Program-made: the position numbers and the translations under genes
Notes under the pieces: generated by a model
The model's input: the letters and a program-made list of their open reading frames with translations, nothing else
The model's database searches: none
What the model was told of the DNA's origin: nothing
Source: Acetobacterium sp965140355
GTDB lineage: Bacteria; Bacillota; Clostridia; Eubacteriales; Eubacteriaceae
NCBI GenBank assembly: GCA_965140355.1
Contig: OZ223194.1
Coordinates: forward strand, 868,001 to 932,000
Direction: 5' to 3'
DNA: 64,000 nucleotides
Shown: in pieces, positions 53,414 through 62,420 of the stretch
How the letters are laid out: each line of letters opens with the position of its first letter
Position numbering within the stretch: the stretch's first letter is position 1

Positions 53414-54091
53414 TTATTCGCATTTACCAAAACGCATTGGGCAAATACTGCGGCAGGTATTACAAAAAACGGTATCAAAACCTCTGGCGGTCGTTCCATA
53501 GGTATTGTTCCGACACAATTTCTGATTAACCGATGTTTCTTCCAATGCTTGAACCGGGCAGCTTTTCAAACACAGTTGACACCCTTCTTTACAAATCGAT
53601 TCGGCATAATCGTCTGATTCAAATTCAAGATTTGTCAAAATTACTCCAATTGTTAATCGATTTCCATATTTTTGATTAAGGAGCAAGGTGTTTTTCCCCA
53701 GTGTTCCAAGACCGGTATATACGGCCGCATGTTTCATCGATATCAAGCCACGCCCTTCCATTTTTTCGCTATCCCAATAATCATAAGGACTATCACAAGG
53801 CACCGGAACAGCATTACCGCTATATTCATCTTCAATTATTCGCGATAGCATCATTGCCATTTGGTCGACTTTAGGCCCCGTTAAATAATTGAAATATCCA
53901 TATAACAAATCCGGCTTAACCGCAAACAGACTTTTAGGCAACGCAAAACCAATTGCGATAACTGATTTACAATCACGGTAAAGATCTCTGGGATGAAAGC
54001 CCTCTGGCGCCTGAATAAAGCGCTTTACGTCTGCAAAACCACACACATCTGCGCCCAAGTCTAAAGCTTTTTTTCTGATCGCTTCTTTCAT
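53414..54091 (-). CDS. QueG-like 4Fe-4S protein (epoxyqueuosine reductase-related)
   Basis: About 225 residues. The LGADVCGFADVKRF start, the KHAAVYTGLGTLGKNTLL loop and two cysteine clusters (CKEGCQLCLKSCPVQAL and CNTCRSICPMRF) resemble the QueG/YjeS ferredoxin domain. The second cluster is shorter than in true QueG, and the HEAT-like C-terminus is lacking, so the tRNA role is doubtful. It may be a general cobalamin/Fe-S reductase. ATG 54091 has GGGAGG in front; the longer frame does not. Confidence 0.82.
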   Translation of the reverse strand: MKEAIRKKALDLGADVCGFADVKRFIQAPEGFHPRDLYRDCKSVIAIGFALPKSLFAVKPDLLYGYFNYLTGPKVDQMAMMLSRIIEDEYSGNAVPVPCDSPYDYWDSEKMEGRGLISMKHAAVYTGLGTLGKNTLLLNQKYGNRLTIGVILTNLEFESDDYAESICKEGCQLCLKSCPVQALEETSVNQKLCRNNTYGTTARGFDTVFCNTCRSICPMRFGKCE

Positions 54092-54157
54092 TTTACCCTC
54101 CCTAACTTTTTCATCTCGTAATTTGCACGCCATTTTTTTACTGGTGCTACATTTTAA

Positions 54158-54517
54158 TTATCCCAGTTTTTTCTGTGCTGCTTCCATATTTGATACAAAA
54201 TACAGATGTTTACCCTGATTAGATTCATAAATAAAATCGTGCAGTGCTTTACTTGGATACCCTGAAAAATCGCCAATGATTGCCAGCCGAATGCCATAAT
54301 TGACATATTTCTGGATGATTTCACCAGCCAGCCGAGTCTTCAAATCAAAAAAATCTTCTGTTAACGCTTCTTTATCCACAATGATAGCATCACACCCAGC
54401 TTCATAGCGGACTGTCGCCATTAGGTCCAGTGCCGACTGGACATCGGTCAGTATCGGTGTTTTGGTATGGACATAGGCGATATTCTTACCGTTGTTGTTT
54501 AATGTTTCTATTTGCAT
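54158..54517 (-). CDS. DUF4180 family protein
   Basis: 119 residues. The pattern ALDLMATVRYEAGCDAIIVDK, FFDLKTRLAGEI and LAIIGDFSGYPSKALHDFI is that of DUF4180, a small family in Firmicutes and others with unknown function. GAGGGG precedes the ATG. It starts 66 bp upstream of the QueG-like gene on the same strand. Confidence 0.85.
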   Translation of the reverse strand: MQIETLNNNGKNIAYVHTKTPILTDVQSALDLMATVRYEAGCDAIIVDKEALTEDFFDLKTRLAGEIIQKYVNYGIRLAIIGDFSGYPSKALHDFIYESNQGKHLYFVSNMEAAQKKLG

Positions 54518-54789
54518 CGTAGTTTTCCCCTCTTAGCACTGTTTTTGATCTAAACGTTTGCCTTTTAGATTATCTTAATGTAAAATTAAGAGAAATTCAA
54601 TCAGAAAGATCCTTTCATTATAATTAATGTAGTTTTACCTTTTTGCAAATTTATCAAGCCAACCAATCATGCATTCAATCCTTTCAACCTTCCATCCAAT
54701 ATAGTTATTATCAGCGTTATCATGCCCATCAGCTATCGCTGAAACCAAACTAATATTGCCTTAAATCTACTAATTTATTGATTAAGGTC

Positions 54790-55200
54790 TCATTCTTTGC
54801 GGCTCTCAATTTCATTTTCAATACATTTTCTAATAATCATGTATTTTTTCTTAGTATTTTTATATTCAGTCACTTGATCAACCGTCTGAACTTTTAATCT
54901 ATATGTCATAAAATATATGCCAATATACATAAACGCTGCTAATAGACCAACCCCTAATAAACCACCCAGACTAATCATAAACGTAGCTGCAATAATAAAG
55001 GTCATCACTCCTTTTAAAACAATTTCTAACGGATTAACTATCTTAGGTTTCAACTCATTATGAAATTCGATTTTCATTTCAATTAAAAAAATAATTTTTT
55101 CTAAATCATAAACTTTATATTTAGGATTTCTAAAAAACTTTGAATACTTTTGGATAATTCTATCATAATCATATGCTTCGCTGTTTTTTCCTCGTGCCAT
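54790..55200 (-). CDS. Two-helix membrane protein, unknown function
   Basis: 136 residues. A polar N-terminus (MARGKNSEAYDYDRIIQKYSK) is followed by two membrane helices (about 65-105) and a Lys-rich tail. Start ATG 55200 has GAGGAGG; the upstream in-frame extension has none. No family recognised. Confidence 0.65.
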   Translation of the reverse strand: MARGKNSEAYDYDRIIQKYSKFFRNPKYKVYDLEKIIFLIEMKIEFHNELKPKIVNPLEIVLKGVMTFIIAATFMISLGGLLGVGLLAAFMYIGIYFMTYRLKVQTVDQVTEYKNTKKKYMIIRKCIENEIESRKE

Positions 55201-55384
55201 TATTGCCTCCTCACATCGTTTTTTAACAACTATTCTCGTGTTCAACAACTATGCCTAAGTTTATTCAAGTCTTAAACATTTCAGCTTTCAATTGGTCTTT
55301 CCCCCTAATTTATGAGGTTTTGATAATAACATCTACTATTTTGCTATTTATTTCCAGCCTCGCTATTTTTTTGAACAACCGGGA

Positions 55385-56011
55385 TTATAATCGCTCGATA
55401 TTTCCACTCATAATGTCATCCATCTTTTCGCGGAGTTGTTCCTTATCCCAATCCCACCAACAAAGCAACTGCAATTTTTTTATTGTTTCATCATCAAATC
55501 GCTTTTTAATCGGCTTTGCCGGCACCCCGCCGACGATTGTATAAGGGGCAACATCTTTTGTGACAACCGCCCTCGTTCCAATGATTGCCCCATTTCCGAT
55601 ATGGACGCCTGACATAATAACCGCTTCGTAACCAATCCAGACATCATTTTCAATTACTATGTTGCCCTTTTTATCCCAAGCTGCGGTCACATCTTTTTGT
55701 GCCAGTCCATACGTTTCCCAGAACAGTGGGAATGGATATGTTGACAAAGATTTTAGCGTGTGGTTAGCACTGGTAAAAATAAACTTTGCACCACAGGCAA
55801 TGGAGCAGAACTTACCAATAATCAATTGATCCTCATTAATAGGATAATGATACAAGACATTGTTTTTTTCAAAATCAATGGGATTATTTACAAAATCATT
55901 GTACATGGTATAATCCCCAACCTTAATATTGGGATTCGTGATCACCGCATTTAAATAGACGGTTTGGCGATCCCCCGTTCGCGGATATCGTTTTTCTTCC
56001 GAAATAGACAT
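55385..56011 (-). CDS. Vat-type xenobiotic acetyltransferase (hexapeptide repeat)
   Basis: 208 residues, the normal length for streptogramin/chloramphenicol acetyltransferases of the xenobiotic (type B) class. NVLYHYPINEDQLIIGKFC, FTSANHTLKSLSTYPF (catalytic His), NDVWIGYEAVIMSGVHIG and YTIVGGVPAKPIKKRF are intact. It may acetylate antibiotics, but many relatives have other acceptors, so resistance is not assured. AAGGAGG precedes the ATG. A broken relative is at 36675-37150. Confidence 0.87.
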   Translation of the reverse strand: MSISEEKRYPRTGDRQTVYLNAVITNPNIKVGDYTMYNDFVNNPIDFEKNNVLYHYPINEDQLIIGKFCSIACGAKFIFTSANHTLKSLSTYPFPLFWETYGLAQKDVTAAWDKKGNIVIENDVWIGYEAVIMSGVHIGNGAIIGTRAVVTKDVAPYTIVGGVPAKPIKKRFDDETIKKLQLLCWWDWDKEQLREKMDDIMSGNIERL

Positions 56012-56150
56012 TTCAATCCTCCTTATTATTTAATTGACTTTTAGATGATCTATTCCGGTAATTACAATGCAACGCTTCATTATTTCACCGCCTTAACGAT
56101 TCTTTTTATTCTTACTCCACAGCCTTGCCTAATTAAACTAAAAACGTTTT

Positions 56151-57602
56151 TTACCTGATCCTGTTTATTATCGCAGCTAATTTTTTTATCGCTTCTGCAA
56201 ATTCTTTGCAATTCAAATACGAATACGAGATTCTCAGGGCATTGGTTGGTTTATAATCATAAATATCTCCCAGATTAAGCAATACGTTTACTTTCACAGC
56301 TTCTTCAAATAACTTTTGCATTGGCATTTTTTTATTAAAACGCATCCAGATATAAAAACCGCCTTGCGGTATTCGGTAAGTGACCTGATCGCCTAAGTAT
56401 TTATCAATCATCCAAATGGCATGATCTCTGCGCTGCTGCATTTCCTTTCTGATCTGCGCCAGATGTTTTTCGTACATTCCACTGGTGAGAAATTCTGTCA
56501 ATAGCCATTGCGAAACCGAACTCGCCCCATAATCCATTTGCATTTTGACATCCCCAAGGCGGTTAATAATCGACTCCGAAGCAATTACCCAACCAATCCG
56601 CAAACCTGGTGAAAGGGTCTTTGATACCGTCCCTAAATAGATAATATCACCCTTCTGATCCATTTGTTTGAGTGGTTGAGGGGATCGGTCTTCAAAATAC
56701 AATTCTTGGTAAGCCCCATCTTCAATAATCGGAATCCGATTAAATGAACAATAGTCAAAAAGGGCTTGCTTGCGCTGGTCAGACATCGTGATTCCGGTCG
56801 GATTATGATTGGTTGGAATGGTGTAAAGAATTCGGGTTCGTTTGTCAGCCATGGGAATCTGGTGATGTAAAATCCCTTCTGCGTCCATTGGAATGTTTTC
56901 TAAAGCAATTCCCGCGGATTGAAAAATCTGCAGGGATTTCAGGTACGTTGGCGCTTCAGTATAAACCACCGAATCGGCCGAAAGAATACAAACGGATATC
57001 AGTTGCAATGCCTGTAAAGACCCTGATGTAATCAAAATCTGCTCCGGATTAGTCATAATCCCCATTTTTTTTACATGTTCGGCAATGGCACAGCGCAACT
57101 CATAAAGGCCCGAAGCTTCCAGATAATTTAAAGACTGAATGTTTTCCAGAGATTTTACGGCTTTCTTCCACAGTTCGGCCGGAAACAGGGCCGGGTCCAG
57201 TTCACCAGTGCCAAGGCGAAGCATCCCGGAGGTAAATTCCAGACGATTAATAACCTGAATCATCGCCTGATTAGACTTAAAACTGCCAATGTTCATATAC
57301 CGATTCCAGATGTTATTTTCGGATAACAACACTGCCCAAGTATTGCTGATAATCCGAGTTCCACCTTTATAATTACTTTCGATGATTCCAGATGCAGCCA
57401 GTTCATCCATTGCCATAGTAATGGTGCTCCGGTTGACCGCCAATCGGGTTGCCAGATCGCGCTGCGAGGGCAACTGGGTGCCCACTTCCCATGCGCCCGA
57501 TTGAATCTGGCAACAGATAAAGTGAATAATCTGTCGGTAGAGCGGAATATCTGAGTTACGGTCAGGCAACCACGTAAAGGTGCAGATTTGTTTTTTATTC
57601 AT
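56151..57602 (-). CDS. MocR-type regulator: GntR winged helix plus aminotransferase domain
   Basis: About 483 residues. A GntR helix-turn-helix (residues 15-80; GTQLPSQRDLATRLAVNRSTI) is followed by a type I aminotransferase-like domain with PLP lysine in YLGTVSKTLSPGLRIGW, and YTIPTNHNPTG. ATG 57602 has AAGGAG; the longer frame does not. It is divergent from a lysE-type exporter with 129 bp between, the standard layout of a regulator and its target. It probably senses an amino acid or PLP. Confidence 0.9.
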   Translation of the reverse strand: MNKKQICTFTWLPDRNSDIPLYRQIIHFICCQIQSGAWEVGTQLPSQRDLATRLAVNRSTITMAMDELAASGIIESNYKGGTRIISNTWAVLLSENNIWNRYMNIGSFKSNQAMIQVINRLEFTSGMLRLGTGELDPALFPAELWKKAVKSLENIQSLNYLEASGLYELRCAIAEHVKKMGIMTNPEQILITSGSLQALQLISVCILSADSVVYTEAPTYLKSLQIFQSAGIALENIPMDAEGILHHQIPMADKRTRILYTIPTNHNPTGITMSDQRKQALFDYCSFNRIPIIEDGAYQELYFEDRSPQPLKQMDQKGDIIYLGTVSKTLSPGLRIGWVIASESIINRLGDVKMQMDYGASSVSQWLLTEFLTSGMYEKHLAQIRKEMQQRRDHAIWMIDKYLGDQVTYRIPQGGFYIWMRFNKKMPMQKLFEEAVKVNVLLNLGDIYDYKPTNALRISYSYLNCKEFAEAIKKLAAIINRIR

Positions 57603-57627
57603 AATTCTCCTTTTGGCTGGTCTGAAA

Positions 57628-57656
57628 ATGATATATGGCTGGTTACAAGTAATCAA
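57628..57656 (-). promoter_or_regulatory. Promoter of the MocR gene
   Basis: Minus-strand TTGATT (57651-57656) and TATCAT (57628-57633), 17 bp apart, 25 bp before the start codon. Confidence 0.6.
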
Positions 57657-57731
57657 TTTTCATTTATGCTATACGTGTATATTAATTATATCAGAAAGAA
57701 ATGTTGGCCGTAAAATGATTAAGGAGTTTTT

Positions 57732-58343
57732 ATGTATTATTTTTTACAAGGCACTCTTATGGGGTTTGCTTATGTCGCCCCGATTGGAATGCAAAATATG
57801 TTTGTAATTAACGGCGCTTTGGCTCACAGCCGAAAACAAGCTGTTTTGGTTGGGTTAACCGTTGCTTTTTTCGATGTTACCCTGGCACTTTCCTGTTTCT
57901 ATGGTATTGGCGCCCTGATGGATCATTATGACTGGCTAAAAAAGTTGGTCTTGTTGATCGGCAGTTTGATCATCATTTATATTGGCATCTCATTGATTAG
58001 AGCTAAAACTGATGTCAACCGTCAAGAAAGTTCGGTCTTGTCACTCCGCAAACTGGTTGTCTCTGCCTTTGTAGTGACCTGGTTCAATCCCCAGGCATTG
58101 ATCGACGGAACCATGATGTTAGGGGCTTTTCGCGTCTCTCTGCCAACGGATGATGCCCATTTTTTTATTATTGGTGTCGCCTTTGCCTCCTTTATCTGGT
58201 TTAATGGCCTCGCCTTAACCTCATCATTTTTTGGCAATCTTATCAAAGGTAAGGTTTTACGTTATCTCAATCTTGCTTGTGGCAGTGTTATTATTATTTA
58301 CGGTCTTTTACTGATGCTGCGACTGATTCAAATGATTGTTTAA
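57732..58343 (+). CDS. LysE/ArgO-type amino acid exporter
   Basis: 203 residues, six membrane helices. APIGMQNMFVINGAL near the start, VTWFNPQALIDGTMMLGAF in the middle and the short final helix are typical of LysE/ArgO, which export basic amino acids. TAAGGAG precedes the ATG. Divergent from the MocR regulator. Confidence 0.9.
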   Translation: MYYFLQGTLMGFAYVAPIGMQNMFVINGALAHSRKQAVLVGLTVAFFDVTLALSCFYGIGALMDHYDWLKKLVLLIGSLIIIYIGISLIRAKTDVNRQESSVLSLRKLVVSAFVVTWFNPQALIDGTMMLGAFRVSLPTDDAHFFIIGVAFASFIWFNGLALTSSFFGNLIKGKVLRYLNLACGSVIIIYGLLLMLRLIQMIV

Positions 58344-58372
58344 ATTGATTATCCGCCAACTTACCACATCAC

Positions 58373-58419
58373 AAAAAAGACTGCCCCCGATTCTGTCTTT
58401 GCAAAACCGGAGGTAGTCT
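58373..58419 (-). terminator. Terminator behind the esterase gene
   Basis: Minus-strand 12-bp stem with one G-U and one mismatch (58378-58389, 58408-58419) followed by six T. It lies 110 bp past the esterase stop and also faces the end of lysE. Confidence 0.65.
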
Positions 58420-58529
58420 CTAAATGCTGTTAAGCTGTTTTCTGATTGAATGCTATCACGACAACGGGGCTCCGCCCAATTTTTCCCCCTTAGTGTTTTG
58501 CCAGATCTCTTTTTCGGGAATAATCGTCA

Positions 58530-59477
58530 TCAAACATTTTGATTCCTCATTGTCTCAGAAAAACCGCGTTTTAATGTCTTTATCCGCTTGCTCAAACTCT
58601 GCTTAACGATTTCACTGTCTTCTGCTACTTCAAATCCATGAATGGTTCCCCTGGTCTGATTCAGTTCAACCAAAACACCACTTTCTTTTAAAGCCTCTGC
58701 ATAATTAATCCCTTCATCCCGCAGGCAATCAAATTCGGCAACCTCAATGTAGGCCGTCGGCAAATTGTCAAAAGAATCGGCTTCCATCGGAGAAGCATAT
58801 GCTTTGTTAAAATGAACATCCTGTCCCAGATAAAGCTGCCACATTTTTTGATTCTGTTTCCCATTCCAAAGCGGCGTATCGATAAATTCTTTGACCGATT
58901 CCGTTATCTGTCGGGCATCGGTTACCGGGTAGATCAACATCTGAAAGCAGATTCGCGGTGCTTTACGATCACGCGCCATCAAACACACTGCCGCCGCCAG
59001 CGCCCCACCGGCACTGTCACCGCCGATCGCAATTTTAGCGGGATCAATGGCAATTGCTTCGGCATTTTCATAAGCCCATTTAAATGCAGCATAGGCATCT
59101 TCAACTCCAACTGGAAAGGGGTATTTAGGGGCCAGCCGATAATCAACAAAAACCACCTTACAGGGTGTTCTTAATACATATTCACAAATTAAATGTTTAT
59201 GAAATGCGGCCGATTTTAAAACAAAAGCTCCGCCATGAAGATAAATCAGACAGGGTAAGATTCCTTCACACGCTTCGGGTTCGTAAATAATAATCTCAAT
59301 TGATTCGTTCTGATAACCCGGAATCTTTTTTTTAATTTCACGCACCCCGTTATCCGGTTTCCTTTTATTAAAGCTTGTCTCTATCATGCCATTCATTAAT
59401 GGCAAAAGGATTGGCGATATCGGGGTTTTGATCTTTTCATATTTTTTAAAATCACGATGGATTGGGTATTTACTCAA
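58530..59477 (-). CDS. Alpha/beta hydrolase, hormone-sensitive-lipase family
   Basis: About 315 residues. Oxyanion loop YLHGGAFV, nucleophile GGDSAGGAL, acid in EFDCLRDEG and catalytic His in GTIHGFEV are all in place. It probably hydrolyses short acyl esters. The ribosome site GGAGG points to TTG 59477; TTG 59489 lies before it. Single gene. Confidence 0.9.
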   Translation of the reverse strand: MSKYPIHRDFKKYEKIKTPISPILLPLMNGMIETSFNKRKPDNGVREIKKKIPGYQNESIEIIIYEPEACEGILPCLIYLHGGAFVLKSAAFHKHLICEYVLRTPCKVVFVDYRLAPKYPFPVGVEDAYAAFKWAYENAEAIAIDPAKIAIGGDSAGGALAAAVCLMARDRKAPRICFQMLIYPVTDARQITESVKEFIDTPLWNGKQNQKMWQLYLGQDVHFNKAYASPMEADSFDNLPTAYIEVAEFDCLRDEGINYAEALKESGVLVELNQTRGTIHGFEVAEDSEIVKQSLSKRIKTLKRGFSETMRNQNV

Positions 59478-59651
59478 GCTGTCCTCCAACTGTTAAAACT
59501 CAAATTCTAAAATACGATAATTCTTTTTACGCTTTGCTTTATGCTGCTAAACCGAACCAAATAGTTGAACAAACGTATACTTACATTTTGCCCCATCAAT
59601 CTGATGAGTGGTAACAGCTATCTCCAAGTTAAATGGGATTTTATTCAGTTA

Positions 59652-60293
59652 TTAGTGCTTCGGTAATCCTTTTTGCCAAGCTAAGGCGATAACTTGTTCT
59701 TGCGTTTTTAAATTCAAGATTTCCTTGATTTTTCCCATATGATATTTTATCGTTCTTTCACTGAGAAATAGTTGCTGTCCGATCTCACGATACGTCAAAC
59801 CCTGCGTCACTAGTGTTAATACCTCAATTTGCCGATCATTCAACTTATCTGTCAGTTCATCAATGCTGGAAAACTTTGGATAATTATCTTGAAACTCCTG
59901 TAGGATACAGGCTTCAAAACCTGGGGCAAAAGGGTTTCTTCCTTTTTCAAGTTCCATAAGACCCGCGATTATTTCTTTGCCATCTAGATTTTTCAACAAA
60001 TAACCAGATGCACCGGCCTTAACCGCCCTAAATAAACTTTCTTTCTCTTCAAAACAGGTCAGAATAATTATTTTTATTTCTGGCAACTCGCTCAAAATTT
60101 TTCTGGTTGCTTCAATGCCATTCATAACCGGCATATTGATATCCATTAAAATAACATCAGGATGTTTCTCATAGGCCTCAATCACTGCCTTGCTTCCGTT
60201 ATCAACCTTACTGACAATTTCAAAGTCAGACCGCAATAAGTTTTCTAATGCTTCAACATAAAGTGGGTGATCATCTGCTATCATTACTTTCAT
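59652..60293 (-). CDS. NarL/LuxR-type response regulator
   Basis: 213 residues. Receiver domain (ADDHPLYVEALENLL; phospho-acceptor D in VILMDINMPVMNG; K in YLLKNL) and a LuxR helix-turn-helix (LNDRQIEVLTLVTQGLTYRE, SERTIKYHMGKI). It starts 5 bp after the partner kinase gene, with AGGAGG before the ATG. The pair probably regulates targets elsewhere. Confidence 0.95.
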   Translation of the reverse strand: MKVMIADDHPLYVEALENLLRSDFEIVSKVDNGSKAVIEAYEKHPDVILMDINMPVMNGIEATRKILSELPEIKIIILTCFEEKESLFRAVKAGASGYLLKNLDGKEIIAGLMELEKGRNPFAPGFEACILQEFQDNYPKFSSIDELTDKLNDRQIEVLTLVTQGLTYREIGQQLFLSERTIKYHMGKIKEILNLKTQEQVIALAWQKGLPKH

Positions 60294-60298
60294 CTTAC

Positions 60299-61993
60299 TT
60301 ATCCTCCTAAGTGATCAGGAAATTCAACAATGGTCTTTGTATATTGCCCCAATACGGAGTCAATCTTCATAATGCCTCCCAGCAATCGGGCCCGCTCGTC
60401 CATAATACAAAGTCCTGAACCGCTTCCTTTAGAATAGGATTGATCACGCACAAAACCAATTCCGTTATCTTCAATAACTAGCTCATAGAAAGTACCATCG
60501 GCATCAAGGCTAATTTTTACAGAAGTGGCACAAGCATGTTTCATAATATTATTTAATGCTTCTTTGACAATGTTGAGCATATGTACCTTTACTTCCACCG
60601 GAAATTCGCAATCAGCCAGATTTAAGATTATATCTTTTCTCGAAAAATAACCGCTGTTATTGATAAATATGCTAATCTGCTTCATAATGAGATTTTTGAT
60701 ACTATTTTTTCTATATTCATCTATATAAGTGTTATGAACATAATCTCGCATTTCGTTATGAGCCTCATCGATGATTTCTTTCAAACGCTCAATGTACTTA
60801 TCCGCTAACTCTTGATTACCACGCGAACGCTCCAGTTGAGCGGCCTGAATTTGTATTCCGGCAAAGCTGAAGATCTGTCCTAAATTATCATGGAGGTCTT
60901 TTGCCAAACGGTCTCTTTCAGTCATAACTGCCAATTCCCGCTGCTCGCTATTTAACTCCTCCTGTGCTTGTCTCAATTCTGTAATATCGTTCATAACAAT
61001 AACATTACCCATTAAAACACCCTTATTGTTCATGATACGAGACATCAATATTTCATATCTGAGACCGCTGCAACCAGACTGGAATTCCTGCTGGATCAGT
61101 CGATCTTTTCGGTTAACGATAGCTGCAATTTCTTCCGATAACTGGTAAAGTGGTTTTCCAACCAAATTTTGACTTTTATTTCTAGTGAACAATTCCACCG
61201 CGGCTGGATTAAGATCCACAACGATATCAACATCATCTATTACGATAACAATATTTTGCATGGCTTCGATTACTTTATTCCTGGCAATCGGAACTAAATT
61301 AAAGAGTTGAAAGCGGAAAATTCCCAAAGCAATAATAGCTCCTGAAAGAGAAAAAACGAGTGGCGAAATATCATACTGAATGAAGTGAATGCCCATTATA
61401 TAGGCGAGATTAACAACCGCAATCATTCCAGTCCCGATCAATAATAGGAAAGATTGTGTCCGATAGCGCGTTGTTTTTAAAAAAACAGTCCTTAATAATA
61501 CAAAGAGAGAGAAGAAATTAAGAAAGTAAGCCTGAGCAAAATGCACCCAAAACCAGGGGCTATATTTTTTGGCAATTACTGGCTGTAAACCAGTTATATC
61601 CAGATAGATATCATGGCGAACAAATCCATAAATTTGATCCATCCAAACTAAAGAAAAAGTAATCGCAGGAATGATGAGCAATAACAAGATGTTCTTTTTA
61701 GTTACCCAATGGGCTTTTTCTGAAACTTGCAGTACCATGACCGTCCACGTAACCGGAGCCAATGCATAAGCAAAGTATTGGATATTCGCCCAAAATAGTT
61801 TGTGTTCCAGCGTCAGAGCTGAAATTTCCATAGCATTAGCCACTGACCATAATGTTCCAATGAACATGCCAAAAACGAAAGCTTTCGTCCCCGGGGCGGC
61901 TCGATGTCGGTAACCGTAAATACCAAGCGCCGAAGTAATCAGAGCCGATAGCAATAACAGTATATTGTATGGTACAAACTGATAGGGCATCAT
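60299..61993 (-). CDS. Histidine kinase with 7TM sensor, PAS and HisKA_3 domains
   Basis: About 564 residues. Seven membrane helices (1-225), a PAS domain (about 230-345; MQNIVIVIDDVDIVVDLNPA), the HisKA_3 box ERDRLAKDLHDNLGQ with phospho-acceptor His, and an ATPase with VEDNGIGF and GSGSGLCIMDERA. The NarL-type partner follows directly. The start ATG 61993 has AGAGGA; an adjacent ATG is also possible. Its sensor part is like that of the cyclase at 46-48 kb. Confidence 0.93.
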   Translation of the reverse strand: MMPYQFVPYNILLLLSALITSALGIYGYRHRAAPGTKAFVFGMFIGTLWSVANAMEISALTLEHKLFWANIQYFAYALAPVTWTVMVLQVSEKAHWVTKKNILLLLIIPAITFSLVWMDQIYGFVRHDIYLDITGLQPVIAKKYSPWFWVHFAQAYFLNFFSLFVLLRTVFLKTTRYRTQSFLLLIGTGMIAVVNLAYIMGIHFIQYDISPLVFSLSGAIIALGIFRFQLFNLVPIARNKVIEAMQNIVIVIDDVDIVVDLNPAAVELFTRNKSQNLVGKPLYQLSEEIAAIVNRKDRLIQQEFQSGCSGLRYEILMSRIMNNKGVLMGNVIVMNDITELRQAQEELNSEQRELAVMTERDRLAKDLHDNLGQIFSFAGIQIQAAQLERSRGNQELADKYIERLKEIIDEAHNEMRDYVHNTYIDEYRKNSIKNLIMKQISIFINNSGYFSRKDIILNLADCEFPVEVKVHMLNIVKEALNNIMKHACATSVKISLDADGTFYELVIEDNGIGFVRDQSYSKGSGSGLCIMDERARLLGGIMKIDSVLGQYTKTIVEFPDHLGG

Positions 61994-62173
61994 TTTTCCT
62001 CTCACAATAAATATCACTTAATTTGCAAATCGCGAAACTTTATTCTGTAAAGTTTCCTTTCCTGATGGCTTGTGAATCGGATTTTTGATGATAATTCTTT
62101 ATTCACAGTATAATATAACAACAAATATTTTGTCAAACATTTACTCAAATAACAATCCAGCACTTTATTAATA

Positions 62174-62386
62174 TTAGTATATTTCCGGCATTTCTATCGG
62201 TTCAGCCTGCGGTTGACAGATTCCACAATAAAGTGCCTTAGAAACAACAATTGATTTGGGGGTCTGGTTTTCTCCAACATAAACTGAAATGATGATCGGC
62301 CTTTCTATCGCATGCTCTTTGCAAACCCCCCGACCACAAAAAGCGCAAACGCCTGTTGCATTTTCACCACAAGTCCAACACTGCAT
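62174..62386 (-). CDS. Small B-box-type zinc-binding protein
   Basis: 70 residues. CWTCGENATGVCAFCGRGVC with later H and CGIC forms a B-box/DUF2180-like zinc site. GAGGAGG precedes the ATG. It follows the radical SAM gene by 34 bp on the same strand, so they are probably co-transcribed. Function unknown. Confidence 0.75.
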   Translation of the reverse strand: MQCWTCGENATGVCAFCGRGVCKEHAIERPIIISVYVGENQTPKSIVVSKALYCGICQPQAEPIEMPEIY

Positions 62387-62420
62387 CTTAATGCCTCCTC
62401 TTGTAACAATTTATTATCTG

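Noticed and set aside
53414..54091. True epoxyqueuosine reductase QueG
   Set aside because: Too short, and lacks the HEAT-like C-terminal part and a full second ferredoxin motif; kept as QueG-like.
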